A stretch of 7,156 nucleotides of DNA from Gammaproteobacteria bacterium. GTDB lineage: Bacteria; Pseudomonadota; Gammaproteobacteria; Pseudomonadales; Azotimanducaceae_A. Both the position numbers and the translations under genes were made by a program. Below are positions 1 to 6,591 of the stretch, one piece after another; within the stretch, counting starts at the first letter, position 1; each line of letters opens with the position of its first letter. The notes beneath the pieces were generated by a model. That model searched no databases, was not told the DNA's origin, and worked only from the letters and a program-made list of their open reading frames with translations. The stretch covers positions 1-7,156 of the forward strand of contig JAPOON010000111.1 in assembly GCA_026713405.1 (NCBI GenBank). The letters run 5' to 3'.

Positions 1-208
1 CAAAGATGCCGAACAGCACCAGGCCGATGCCCTGGGAAAGGTATGGGGCCAGGTCGCCCGAGAAAACCAGGGTCGCCAGGGCGATCTCGCCGATTACGAC
101 GCCGACACCGGAGACGAGGCCGACCGTCAGGACCGTAAGGGCCTTCTTCGCCCCGTCACTCGACGTAACGCCGCCGGCAACCCCGCCCCGCCGGGAATTC
201 TCGCTCAT
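1..208 (-). CDS. Probable SulP-family anion transporter, N-terminal fragment
   Basis: This is the first 69 codons of a minus-strand gene that runs off the left edge. The start is the ATG complementary to 206-208. The first 22 residues are polar and Ser/Gly/Lys-containing, as expected for a cytoplasmic N-terminus. They are followed by a hydrophobic segment (about residues 23-50) and the stretch VFSGDLAPYLSQGIGLVLFG (about 48-67), leading into a second hydrophobic segment. The pattern of a first helix, then FSG.LAPYL, then GIGL.LF resembles the start of SulP (SLC26-like) inner-membrane anion transporters, especially those with a C-terminal STAS or cyclic-nucleotide domain. That assignment is from memory of the family; the conserved core and any regulatory domain lie outside the window. 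No strong Shine-Dalgarno sequence precedes the ATG, so the start is moderately sure. The gene is divergent from the first TonB receptor. Another multi-spanning transporter family is possible. Confidence 0.6.
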   Translation of the reverse strand, partial: MSENSRRGGVAGGVTSSDGAKKALTVLTVGLVSGVGVVIGEIALATLVFSGDLAPYLSQGIGLVLFGIF

Positions 209-508
209 GACGTGCTAGCCCGACCAATTCGTGAATGGACGTAGCGAGGCTGGCAAGATGAGGAGTAGTGAAAGCGCTGGGTGCACGGACGCGTGCTTGC
301 AGCACGTTGAGCAGGCGGCGGGAGTACGCCCAGTGATTTCGCTGCTATTGACTGCCGCAGTAGTTCATTCATGAATAGGTCGGGCTCGACCCCTCGCTGC
401 TGGATGCCGGACCGGTTGACGAACCGTCCCTCCGGCGCGTCCGGCGACTATACCGCGCAAGTCCCGAAAAGCCAGCCGACACGGGTTTCGCCCGAGGCGC
501 GAATCGCG

Positions 509-537
509 TTGACACCCCCCGCCCGACTACCTAATGT
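509..537 (+). promoter_or_regulatory. Sigma-70-type promoter for TBDR 1
   Basis: A perfect -35 hexamer TTGACA (509-514) is followed, after exactly 17 bp, by TAATGT (532-537). The second hexamer matches the consensus -10 at the three most conserved positions (T1, A2, T6). Transcription would start near 544, leaving a leader of about 145 nt before the TBDR 1 start codon. Orientation, spacing and position fit TBDR 1. The -10 is imperfect, so this is a good candidate only. Confidence 0.6.
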
Positions 538-674
538 ACGGGCGTTGGAGCGGCCCCCTTCGAATTGGAGGAAGGGTCGTTTCCATGGGCTTGCGCCGGC
601 TGATCTGAAGCGGCTGATTGCGGCCGCCCAGTTGGTTGACGGGAGTAGTACAAGCACGTCGACAACCTGATTTT

Positions 675-681
675 GGAGAGG
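675..681 (+). promoter_or_regulatory. Ribosome binding site of TBDR 1
   Basis: GGAGAGG lies six bases before the ATG at 688. It fixes the start codon, which is directly followed by a typical MKKL signal-peptide opening. Confidence 0.85.
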
Positions 682-687
682 TAAATC

Positions 688-3003
688 ATGAAGAAGCTAA
701 TTGCCGGCCTGGCTGGTCTGGGCGTACTCGGCATTCCTTGCGGGGTTCTTGCGGGCGAAGCGGAACAGTCGGTCGACGATCTGATCGAAGAGATGATCGT
801 CACCGCCACCAAGCGCGAAGAGTCCATACAGGACGTACCCATCGCGGTGTCCGCATTCAGCGGCGAAGACCTGACAGCCAGGGGAGTGCAGGACATCTAC
901 GGGCTGCAGGAGGTGTCGCCGTCAATCGCCGTCTACAGTTCCAACAGCACGTCCAACGGCGGCACCCTGCGTATTCGCGGGGTGGGCACCACGGGCAACA
1001 ACCCCGGCCTCGAAGCTGCCGTGGGCACGTTCATTGACGGCATCTACCGCTCCCGGGCGGGCCTGGCATTCAACGACCTGACCGACATCGATCGAATCGA
1101 GATCCTGCGTGGTCCCCAGGGCACCCTGTTCGGCAAGAACACCGTGGCCGGGGCGGTCAACATCATCACCCGCAAGCCGGAATTCGAGAACAGCGCCAGC
1201 CTGAGCGTGGGGGTGGGCAACCTCGACTCCCAGGAATACGGCTTCATCGGCAACGCCGTGCTCTCGGAGGACGTGCTGGCCGGCCGGTTCGCCTACAGCT
1301 ACCGAAAGCGCGACGGCTTCTATCAGGATGTCGACTCCGACGACGCGTACGATAACCGCGACCGCCACAATGTGAGGGGGCAACTGCTGTGGACGCCCGA
1401 CGATCGAGTGGAGGTGCGAATCATCGGCGACTATACCGAGAAGGACGAAACGTGCTGTCCCGCGGCGTTCTGGATAAACGGCCCCGCCAGCGCCCTTATT
1501 GCGCTTCTGGGCGGCAATACCGATACCTTCGAGGTCGACAAGAAATCGCGGGTGGGGGTGAACTACGAACCCACCGAGGACGTCGAGGACTGGGGCTTGT
1601 CCGTGGATGTGCTCTGGGAGATGGGGGAAGCCATGAGCTTCCGGTCCGTTACCGCCTATCGGGACTACGAGGTGTTTCGCGGCCAGGATATCGACTTCAC
1701 CAGTGCCGACCTTCTGCATCCTCAGGATACGAACGAGTCGTTCGAGAACTTCTCCCAGGAGGTACAACTCTTTGGCGAGAACGATAACTTCTCGTGGCTG
1801 GTCGGAGCCTACGTCTACACCGAGGACCTGGAATCGGACGAGATCGTCGCCATGTCCCATGACGGCCCCACCTTTCTCTCCCTCGCAATCGGAGCGCCTC
1901 AAACAGCGCCGCTGTTCATGGGCGACCCGGCCGGACGCGGGGTTCCCGCCCAGGGGTACGATGCGCTCTATTTCTCGGAGTCCGAAGGCTGGTCGCTGTT
2001 TACCCACAACAGCTGGCACCTGAATCCGAGCGTCGACGTCACGGCGGGATTGCGGTATTCCTCCGAGAAAAAAGACGCGGGCGCCATCATCAACGGCGCC
2101 CCGTTCGGCGAGGCCATCGACGACCCGTTCTGCGCGTTCGTTCCGATCGGGTCGCTCTGCGACAACGCAAGCTACAACAACTCGGAAACCGAAGACGAGG
2201 TCACGGGTACCCTGAAGCTTGCCTGGCAGGCCTCGGATGCCGTCAACGTCTACGCCAGCTACAGCAGGGGTTACAAGGCCGGAGGCTACAACCTCGACCA
2301 GGAAGCTCTGGGCTTTCGGGACGAAAACGGCAATTTCATTGACGAGAGCCGGTTCGACCCGGAAACCTCGGACTCCTTCGAACTCGGCGTAAAGGGCCGT
2401 TTCGCCGACGGTCGCCTGACCGTCAACACGGCGCTGTTCTACACGACCTTCGACGATTTCCAGCTCAATACCTTCACGGGCCTGGGTTTTACCGTGGGCA
2501 ACGTCAAGAAGGCCATCTCCTCGGGGGTGGAAGTAGAGAGCTTTCTCACGCTGGCCGACGGTGTGTTCCTGACCGCGGGGGCCACCTACAACGATGCGCG
2601 TTACGGCGACGACCTGCTGCCGAACAACGCACACCTGGCCGACAGGCGGCTGACGCAATCGCCGCTGTGGCAGGCCAGCGCTTCGCTGTTCCTCGACCGC
2701 GAGATTCCCAACACCAACTTTCGCTGGATGGCGAACGCGAACTGGTCCCACGTAGGAGAGGTCAATACGGGTTCGGACCTGGACCATCCGCAGAAGGTTC
2801 GCGAGGCGTTCAACATGTTCAACGCCCAGTTGGGAATCAAGACCGCCGAAGGCCGCTACGAAGTCATCGTCTGGGGCCGTAACCTGACGGACAGGCGGCT
2901 GAATTCCCTGGTATTCGACTCCGTGTTTCAGGGCGGTAGCTGGCACACGTTCATCAACGAGCCCCGCACCTATGGGGTGACGCTGAGGGCCCATATCAAC
3001 TAG
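688..3003 (+). CDS. TonB-dependent outer-membrane receptor (TBDR 1)
   Basis: This is a 771-residue TonB-dependent receptor for active uptake across the outer membrane, powered by TonB-ExbB-ExbD. Residues 1-22 are a Sec signal peptide (MKKL, hydrophobic core, cleavage probably after VLA). A TonB-box-like EEMIVTAT follows at about 34-41. The plug domain (about 46-162) contains DVPIAVSAFSGEDL, LRIRGVG, the FIDGIY motif (115-120) and RIEILRGPQGTLFGKNT.AGAVNIIT (about 136-161). The rest is a 22-stranded-type barrel, with VYASYSRGYKAGGYN at 521-535 and WGRNLTDRR near the end. Loop cysteines occur as adjacent C256-C257 and as C482/C491, which could form a disulfide. The length is normal for the family. 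The C-terminus is HIN rather than the usual aromatic residue. The gene has its own promoter and terminator. The family includes siderophore, vitamin and carbohydrate or other organic-molecule receptors. No neighbour indicates the substrate, so I leave it open. Confidence 0.95.
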   Translation: MKKLIAGLAGLGVLGIPCGVLAGEAEQSVDDLIEEMIVTATKREESIQDVPIAVSAFSGEDLTARGVQDIYGLQEVSPSIAVYSSNSTSNGGTLRIRGVGTTGNNPGLEAAVGTFIDGIYRSRAGLAFNDLTDIDRIEILRGPQGTLFGKNTVAGAVNIITRKPEFENSASLSVGVGNLDSQEYGFIGNAVLSEDVLAGRFAYSYRKRDGFYQDVDSDDAYDNRDRHNVRGQLLWTPDDRVEVRIIGDYTEKDETCCPAAFWINGPASALIALLGGNTDTFEVDKKSRVGVNYEPTEDVEDWGLSVDVLWEMGEAMSFRSVTAYRDYEVFRGQDIDFTSADLLHPQDTNESFENFSQEVQLFGENDNFSWLVGAYVYTEDLESDEIVAMSHDGPTFLSLAIGAPQTAPLFMGDPAGRGVPAQGYDALYFSESEGWSLFTHNSWHLNPSVDVTAGLRYSSEKKDAGAIINGAPFGEAIDDPFCAFVPIGSLCDNASYNNSETEDEVTGTLKLAWQASDAVNVYASYSRGYKAGGYNLDQEALGFRDENGNFIDESRFDPETSDSFELGVKGRFADGRLTVNTALFYTTFDDFQLNTFTGLGFTVGNVKKAISSGVEVESFLTLADGVFLTAGATYNDARYGDDLLPNNAHLADRRLTQSPLWQASASLFLDREIPNTNFRWMANANWSHVGEVNTGSDLDHPQKVREAFNMFNAQLGIKTAEGRYEVIVWGRNLTDRRLNSLVFDSVFQGGSWHTFINEPRTYGVTLRAHIN

Positions 3004-3059
3004 AGTCCTTGAACGGCCTTTATGTGGACATGATGAGTCGCATTTTCGAACAGCGTCTC

Positions 3060-3078
3060 CAAGTTGCGGAGCAACTTG
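3060..3078. repeat. Perfect inverted repeat / hairpin 1
   Basis: CAAGTTGC-GGA-GCAACTTG has 8-bp arms and a 3-nt centre. It lies 57 bp after the TBDR 1 stop codon and 2 bp before a second inverted repeat. There is no T-tract, so it is not itself an intrinsic terminator. It could be an mRNA 3'-end stabilising hairpin or a protein-binding site. Confidence 0.75.
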
Positions 3079-3080
3079 AT

Positions 3081-3099
3081 CGCGTCGCCAGGCGACGCG
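3081..3099. repeat. Perfect inverted repeat / hairpin 2
   Basis: CGCGTCGCC-A-GGCGACGCG has 9-bp arms around a single base. As RNA it would fold with about seven pairs and a 5-nt loop; as DNA it is an almost perfect dyad. It lacks a T-tract and sits 69 bp before the real terminator. Confidence 0.75.
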
Positions 3100-3167
3100 C
3101 CTAGACGGCCGACCAGGCATTTCCCTGGTTTGGGAGTGCATGAATCGAGTCATCTGTACGTGACCGG

Positions 3168-3211
3168 ACGCCCCGCCGCAACAGCAGTCGCGGCGGGGCG
3201 TTTGTGTATTT
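3168..3211 (+). terminator. Intrinsic terminator of TBDR 1
   Basis: The arms CGCCCCGCCGC (3169-3179) and GCGGCGGGGCG (3190-3200) pair perfectly over 11 bp. The pair 3168/3201 adds a twelfth, around a 10-nt loop. A T-rich tail TTTGTGTATTT (3201-3211) follows. The 5' flank has no A-tract, so it acts rightwards only. It should end the TBDR 1 transcript and insulate TBDR 2. Confidence 0.88.
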
Positions 3212-3265
3212 CGGAGGGCACATGGGAACCATCCGGCTCGTTGGGTCATTGAGCCCGTTCGTCGT

Positions 3266-3294
3266 TTGACAGGAGGTTCGGCCAAGCCTATAAG
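3266..3294 (+). promoter_or_regulatory. Near-consensus sigma-70 promoter for TBDR 2
   Basis: TTGACA (3266-3271) matches the -35 consensus exactly, the spacer is 17 bp, and TATAAG (3289-3294) matches the -10 at five of six positions. The predicted start is near 3301, giving a short leader of about 36 nt. The match is strong enough to suggest high basal transcription unless a repressor intervenes. Confidence 0.82.
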
Positions 3295-3300
3295 GATGTG

Positions 3301-3314
3301 GGGCATTGATGCCC
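3301..3314. promoter_or_regulatory. Inverted repeat at predicted transcription start of TBDR 2
   Basis: GGGCAT-TG-ATGCCC is a perfect dyad with 6-bp arms, starting seven bases after the -10 hexamer. It could be an operator covering +1, or a 5'-terminal hairpin that stabilises the transcript. It does not look like a Fur box. The repeat is directly visible; its role is inferred. Confidence 0.55.
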
Positions 3315-3324
3315 TGGATTAACT

Positions 3325-3330
3325 GAGGGG
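3325..3330 (+). promoter_or_regulatory. Ribosome binding site of TBDR 2
   Basis: GAGGGG lies six bases before the ATG at 3337 and supports that start, which gives a complete signal peptide. Confidence 0.75.
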
Positions 3331-3336
3331 ATAGTT

Positions 3337-6300
3337 ATGACAAGCGCGAATCCGATCCGCCAGCGGTTGCTGGTGGCCGTCGCAGGTGCCGCGGGCATCT
3401 GCGCTCCTGCCCTGGTTCTGGCCGAGCAAGAGGGCGACGCCATCGAAGAAGTCATCGTCACCGCACAGCGCACGGCGGAGAGCATCCAGGACGTGCCCAT
3501 CGCGGTGACCGCCCTGACCGGCAGCATGCTGGAGGACCGGCAGGTCATCAACCCATCCGACCTGCAGCTGAACGCACCGAGCGTCAGCTTCACGGCCACC
3601 AACTTCGGCAATTCGAGCTTCAGCATCCGCGGCATCGGGAGGCTGGTGATCAGCGGTACCGGCGAGGCCGGCGTGTCCACGCACATGAACGAGATTGCCG
3701 TCAGCACCAACCTCAATACCATCGAGTTTTTCGACATGGAGCGGGTCGAAATTCTGCGCGGCCCGCAGGGCACGTTGTACGGCCGTAACGCCACGGGCGG
3801 CGCCATCAACTTCGTCACCGCGTTGCCCGACTTCGAGGCAGCGGAGGGGTTCCTGGATTTCGAATTCGGCGACTACAACCACACACGGGCCAAAGCCGTG
3901 CTGAACATTCCGCTCGGAGAAACGGCCGGATTGCGCCTGGGCGGATTCAAGCTCGACCGCGACGGATACATTGAAAACATCGCCTACGGCCAGACCGACG
4001 CCAACGGCAACACCATCGACGGCATCGATGACGACATCGACGGCCGCGACATCACCGCCCTCAGGGCAACCTTCCGCTGGCAGCCCACCGACCGCGCCGA
4101 TTTCTGGGTTCAATTCAACAGTTTCCGGGAAGACGACGACCGGGCGCGGATCACCAACCAGGTTTGCGTACGCAACACGCTGCCCACCGCGGGTTGCCTG
4201 CCGAACGAGTTCGGCTTCGACAAACCGCACCTCGGCGCCACCACGGGCGGCATATTCGCGGCTCTTGCCGGCGCGCTGCCGCCGGGCGTGGACGGTTCCA
4301 ATCCCGCCATGTACGCCTACCCGCGGCCGGCGCTGGGCGGCTTCCGGGAAATGCACACCGACTACGAGCCGGTATTCGAAGACGAGGAAGACCTGTGGAC
4401 CGCGGGCTTAAGCTATGAGTTCGATTCCTTCATGGTGAACCTGTCAGGGGCCTACCAGACCCGTGACTACGTTTCGCGGCAGGACTACCTGATGGACGTG
4501 GGGCCGACGCTGGCGCCCACGCCGCTCAATCCTGCGGGGCTCTGGCCCACCTCCGAGCCCGCCGGCCTGGCCGCGGGCTCCGACTGGACGTCGGATCAGT
4601 GCAACCTGCTCGAAGGAACGGCCGGGGGATTCGGCGGCTGCATCCTGCCGGTGGACCAGACCCGCGTATTCGCTTTCGACCAGGCGGATGCGGATTCCGA
4701 ATACTGGACCGCCGAGGCGCGGATTCACAGCACGCTCGAAGGGCCGTTCAACTTCCAGGTGGGCGGCAGCCTGTACGACTCCACCAGCAACGGCGACTAC
4801 TACGTACTCGCCAACACCCTCGATATCGTGTCGATCTACGGCGCGCCGCTGCTCGGCTTCCCGCCGCTGTATCCCGGTTTTTTCAACAACACCAACAATC
4901 CGGACGATGGCACGGTCCAGGACGGTTGGGCGGTCTTCGGCGAGGCCTACTTCGACGTTTCCGACAGCGTGAAGATCACGGCCGGCCTGCGTTACAACGA
5001 GGACAACAAGGAAGTGGACGACACCAGCGTGTTGTTCAACTCCATCAATGCGAACGCCGCGCTGGGCGGCCTGTTCGGCGCCAACCCGATCTGGTTGCGC
5101 ACACCGCTGTTCCTGGAAATGGTGGGCATGGCAAGCAACCCGACGCTGCCGTTGAGCGAGGCTTCGACGAGGACGCTCGAGTTCTGGGATGCCCAGGGGG
5201 TCTATGCTGAAACCGCGCCGACTATTGTCGGGGGTATCGCCACGCTGGGCATCCTCGGAGGAGTCCAGGACGGGTCGATTCCCCTGGGTACGGCGTTCCA
5301 GTTGCTGGGCGGCTTACCGCCGGTGTTTCAGGGCATGGCGCTGGCGCTGATCAGTGGCGACCCGGCCGTGATTGCAGCAGATCCGGGCGTGCAGGCATTC
5401 GGCGGTGCCCTCGGCGCCCTGGCCGGCGCCATACCGCCCGCACCGGGTTTCGGCGAGACGCGTTTCGTTACCGGCAGCCCCAGCAAGGCGGACTGGTCGG
5501 AGCTGAGCGGCCGGATCGGCATCGACTGGCAGATCAACAACAACTCCATGGTTTACGGTTTCTACAGCCGTGGCTACAAGCCCGGCGGATTCAACCCCGC
5601 CATTCCGCCGGCCTTCCAGGCGACATCGTCGTTCACCTTCGATTCGGAAGAGGTGGGCTCCATAGAAATAGGAACCAAGAACACCTTCATGGACGGGCGC
5701 CTGATGCTCAACGGCGCGTTCTTCCTGTACGACTACTCGGGCCTGCAGGTAACGCGCATCGCCAACAACTCCTCCCTCAACGACAACATCGATGCCGACA
5801 TCATGGGCATCGAGATCGAAGGGCTGTGGCGCCCCGAGGCGCTGCCGGGCATGGCGGTGGATTTCGCCTACGGCTGGCTGAACGCAGAAGTGGACGGGTC
5901 GGAGTCGCTTGACCCGCTGAACCGCACCGCCGACAACCCCGACTACATCCTGTTGAAGAACATCGACCCGGGCTCGTTGACCGGGGTGACTTACGTTGCC
6001 CGGGAATCGCAGATTACCGATGCGGTGGTCAATGCCGCGCTGGCGAGCGGCGGAGCCCTGGACCTGCGCAACGGGACGGTGTTGCAGAACGTCGCCTATC
6101 CCGCCAACAGCGCCGGCGTCTCCATTCCGGCCTACTTCTCGCGAGGGTTCCTGGACGCCTTCGGGGTCGAGACCCTGAACGGGCTGCCCGTCGACCTGGA
6201 CGGCAATCACCTGCCCAATTCCCCGGAACACACCCTGAGGCTGGGCCTGGCCTACACCTGGCAGGTACCGGCAATCGCCGGTTCGCTCACGGCCCGTTGG

Positions 6301-6567
6301 GACTACTACTGGCAAGGCGACTCGTACGCCCGGGAATTCAATTCCGTCGGCGATGAGATCGACAGCTGGGACCAGCACAACGCCACGCTCATCTACGAGA
6401 GCAGCGACGGCCGCTGGATGGTGAAAGCCTGGGTACGCAACATTTCCGATGACGACAACGTTACGGGCAAATACCTGACGTCGGATACGTCCGGATTCTT
6501 CAGGAACTACTTCCTGACGGAACCGCGCCTGTTCGGTGCGTCGCTGCGCTTCAACTTCGGGGGCTGA
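3337..6567 (+). CDS. Large TonB-dependent outer-membrane receptor (TBDR 2)
   Basis: This is a 1076-residue TonB-dependent receptor, clearly longer than the usual 700-850. Residues 1-29 form the signal peptide (Arg at 8 and 10, hydrophobic 11-28, cleavage probably after VLA). A TonB-box-like EEVIVTAQ follows at 37-44. The plug (about 47-162) contains SIRGIG and MERVEILRGPQGTLYGRNATGG.INFVT. The barrel follows, with FYSRGYKPGGFNP at about 742-754 and WVRNISDDD near the end. The extra length is mainly in a predicted external insert at about 561-719 (5017-5493), which is Gly/Ala/Pro-rich and hydrophobic. A further long insert lies at about 855-958. Cysteine pairs C277/C287 and C422/C435 lie in loops and may be disulfides. 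An acidic Asp/Asn/Gly run at 219-238 could bind a cation, but similar acidic turns are common in the family. The C-terminus is FNFGG, with Phe third from the end. It has its own promoter; the substrate is unknown. Confidence 0.95.
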   Translation: MTSANPIRQRLLVAVAGAAGICAPALVLAEQEGDAIEEVIVTAQRTAESIQDVPIAVTALTGSMLEDRQVINPSDLQLNAPSVSFTATNFGNSSFSIRGIGRLVISGTGEAGVSTHMNEIAVSTNLNTIEFFDMERVEILRGPQGTLYGRNATGGAINFVTALPDFEAAEGFLDFEFGDYNHTRAKAVLNIPLGETAGLRLGGFKLDRDGYIENIAYGQTDANGNTIDGIDDDIDGRDITALRATFRWQPTDRADFWVQFNSFREDDDRARITNQVCVRNTLPTAGCLPNEFGFDKPHLGATTGGIFAALAGALPPGVDGSNPAMYAYPRPALGGFREMHTDYEPVFEDEEDLWTAGLSYEFDSFMVNLSGAYQTRDYVSRQDYLMDVGPTLAPTPLNPAGLWPTSEPAGLAAGSDWTSDQCNLLEGTAGGFGGCILPVDQTRVFAFDQADADSEYWTAEARIHSTLEGPFNFQVGGSLYDSTSNGDYYVLANTLDIVSIYGAPLLGFPPLYPGFFNNTNNPDDGTVQDGWAVFGEAYFDVSDSVKITAGLRYNEDNKEVDDTSVLFNSINANAALGGLFGANPIWLRTPLFLEMVGMASNPTLPLSEASTRTLEFWDAQGVYAETAPTIVGGIATLGILGGVQDGSIPLGTAFQLLGGLPPVFQGMALALISGDPAVIAADPGVQAFGGALGALAGAIPPAPGFGETRFVTGSPSKADWSELSGRIGIDWQINNNSMVYGFYSRGYKPGGFNPAIPPAFQATSSFTFDSEEVGSIEIGTKNTFMDGRLMLNGAFFLYDYSGLQVTRIANNSSLNDNIDADIMGIEIEGLWRPEALPGMAVDFAYGWLNAEVDGSESLDPLNRTADNPDYILLKNIDPGSLTGVTYVARESQITDAVVNAALASGGALDLRNGTVLQNVAYPANSAGVSIPAYFSRGFLDAFGVETLNGLPVDLDGNHLPNSPEHTLRLGLAYTWQVPAIAGSLTARWDYYWQGDSYAREFNSVGDEIDSWDQHNATLIYESSDGRWMVKAWVRNISDDDNVTGKYLTSDTSGFFRNYFLTEPRLFGASLRFNFGG

Positions 6568-6591
6568 TCCCGCACCGGGCGGAACCCCTGG

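Larger units (their letters stand above)
209..687. other. Divergent intergenic region upstream of TBDR 1
   Basis: These 479 bases separate the minus-strand SulP-like gene from TBDR 1, and I find no convincing protein-coding gene here. The open frame at 371-670 has no ribosome binding site and an Arg/Pro/Ser-rich, low-information product, so I treat it as chance. The region holds the TBDR 1 promoter (509-537), a 6-bp-arm inverted repeat CGTGCT-TGC-AGCACG at 292-306, a 10-bp perfect palindrome ATTCATGAAT at 367-376, a CCCTTC/GAAGGG hairpin at 556-576 and a direct repeat CGGCTGAT at 597-604 and 611-618. A seven-codon open frame with an SD-like sequence upstream lies at 585-608. I see no Fur-box-like GATAAT repeats. 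No good promoter for the leftward gene could be picked out by eye. Confidence 0.7.
3004..3336. other. Intergenic region between the two receptors
   Basis: These 333 bases are rich in signals and hold no convincing gene. In order they contain two adjacent perfect inverted repeats (3060-3078 and 3081-3099), an intrinsic terminator (3168-3211), a near-consensus promoter (3266-3294), an inverted repeat at the predicted transcription start (3301-3314) and the TBDR 2 ribosome binding site. A 24-codon open frame at 3030-3104 overlaps both inverted repeats but lacks a clear ribosome binding site. The arrangement implies that the two receptors are transcribed separately. Confidence 0.8.

Noticed and set aside
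269..280. TGAAAGCGCT resembling one half of a LacI-family operator
   Set aside because: The right half-site is missing (GGGT instead of TTTCA), and no LacI-type regulator is in the window.
371..670. A 99-codon plus-strand frame in the divergent intergenic region
   Set aside because: It has no ribosome binding site, its product is Arg/Pro/Ser/Thr-rich, and it overlaps the predicted promoter and leader of TBDR 1.
922..3306. A 794-codon open frame on the minus strand, antisense to TBDR 1
   Set aside because: It is a GC-rich shadow of TBDR 1, which has a ribosome binding site, signal peptide and receptor motifs. The antisense product has no recognisable domain and is low-information and Val/Arg/Gly-rich.
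3994..4050. Asp/Asn/Gly-rich segment in TBDR 2 resembling a calcium-binding loop
   Set aside because: Acidic turns at this place in the barrel are common in this receptor family, and the spacing does not match a clean EF-hand or dockerin pattern.
3319..6378. Long minus-strand open frames antisense to TBDR 2 (3319-4356 and 5314-6378)
   Set aside because: These too are shadows: no domain is recognisable, no convincing ribosome binding site is seen, and they lie wholly opposite a well-supported receptor gene.
6568..6591. Possible bidirectional terminator between TBDR 2 and the ABC gene
   Set aside because: Only a short, bulged ACCGGG/CCCxxGGT pairing is possible and there is no T-tract on either strand.
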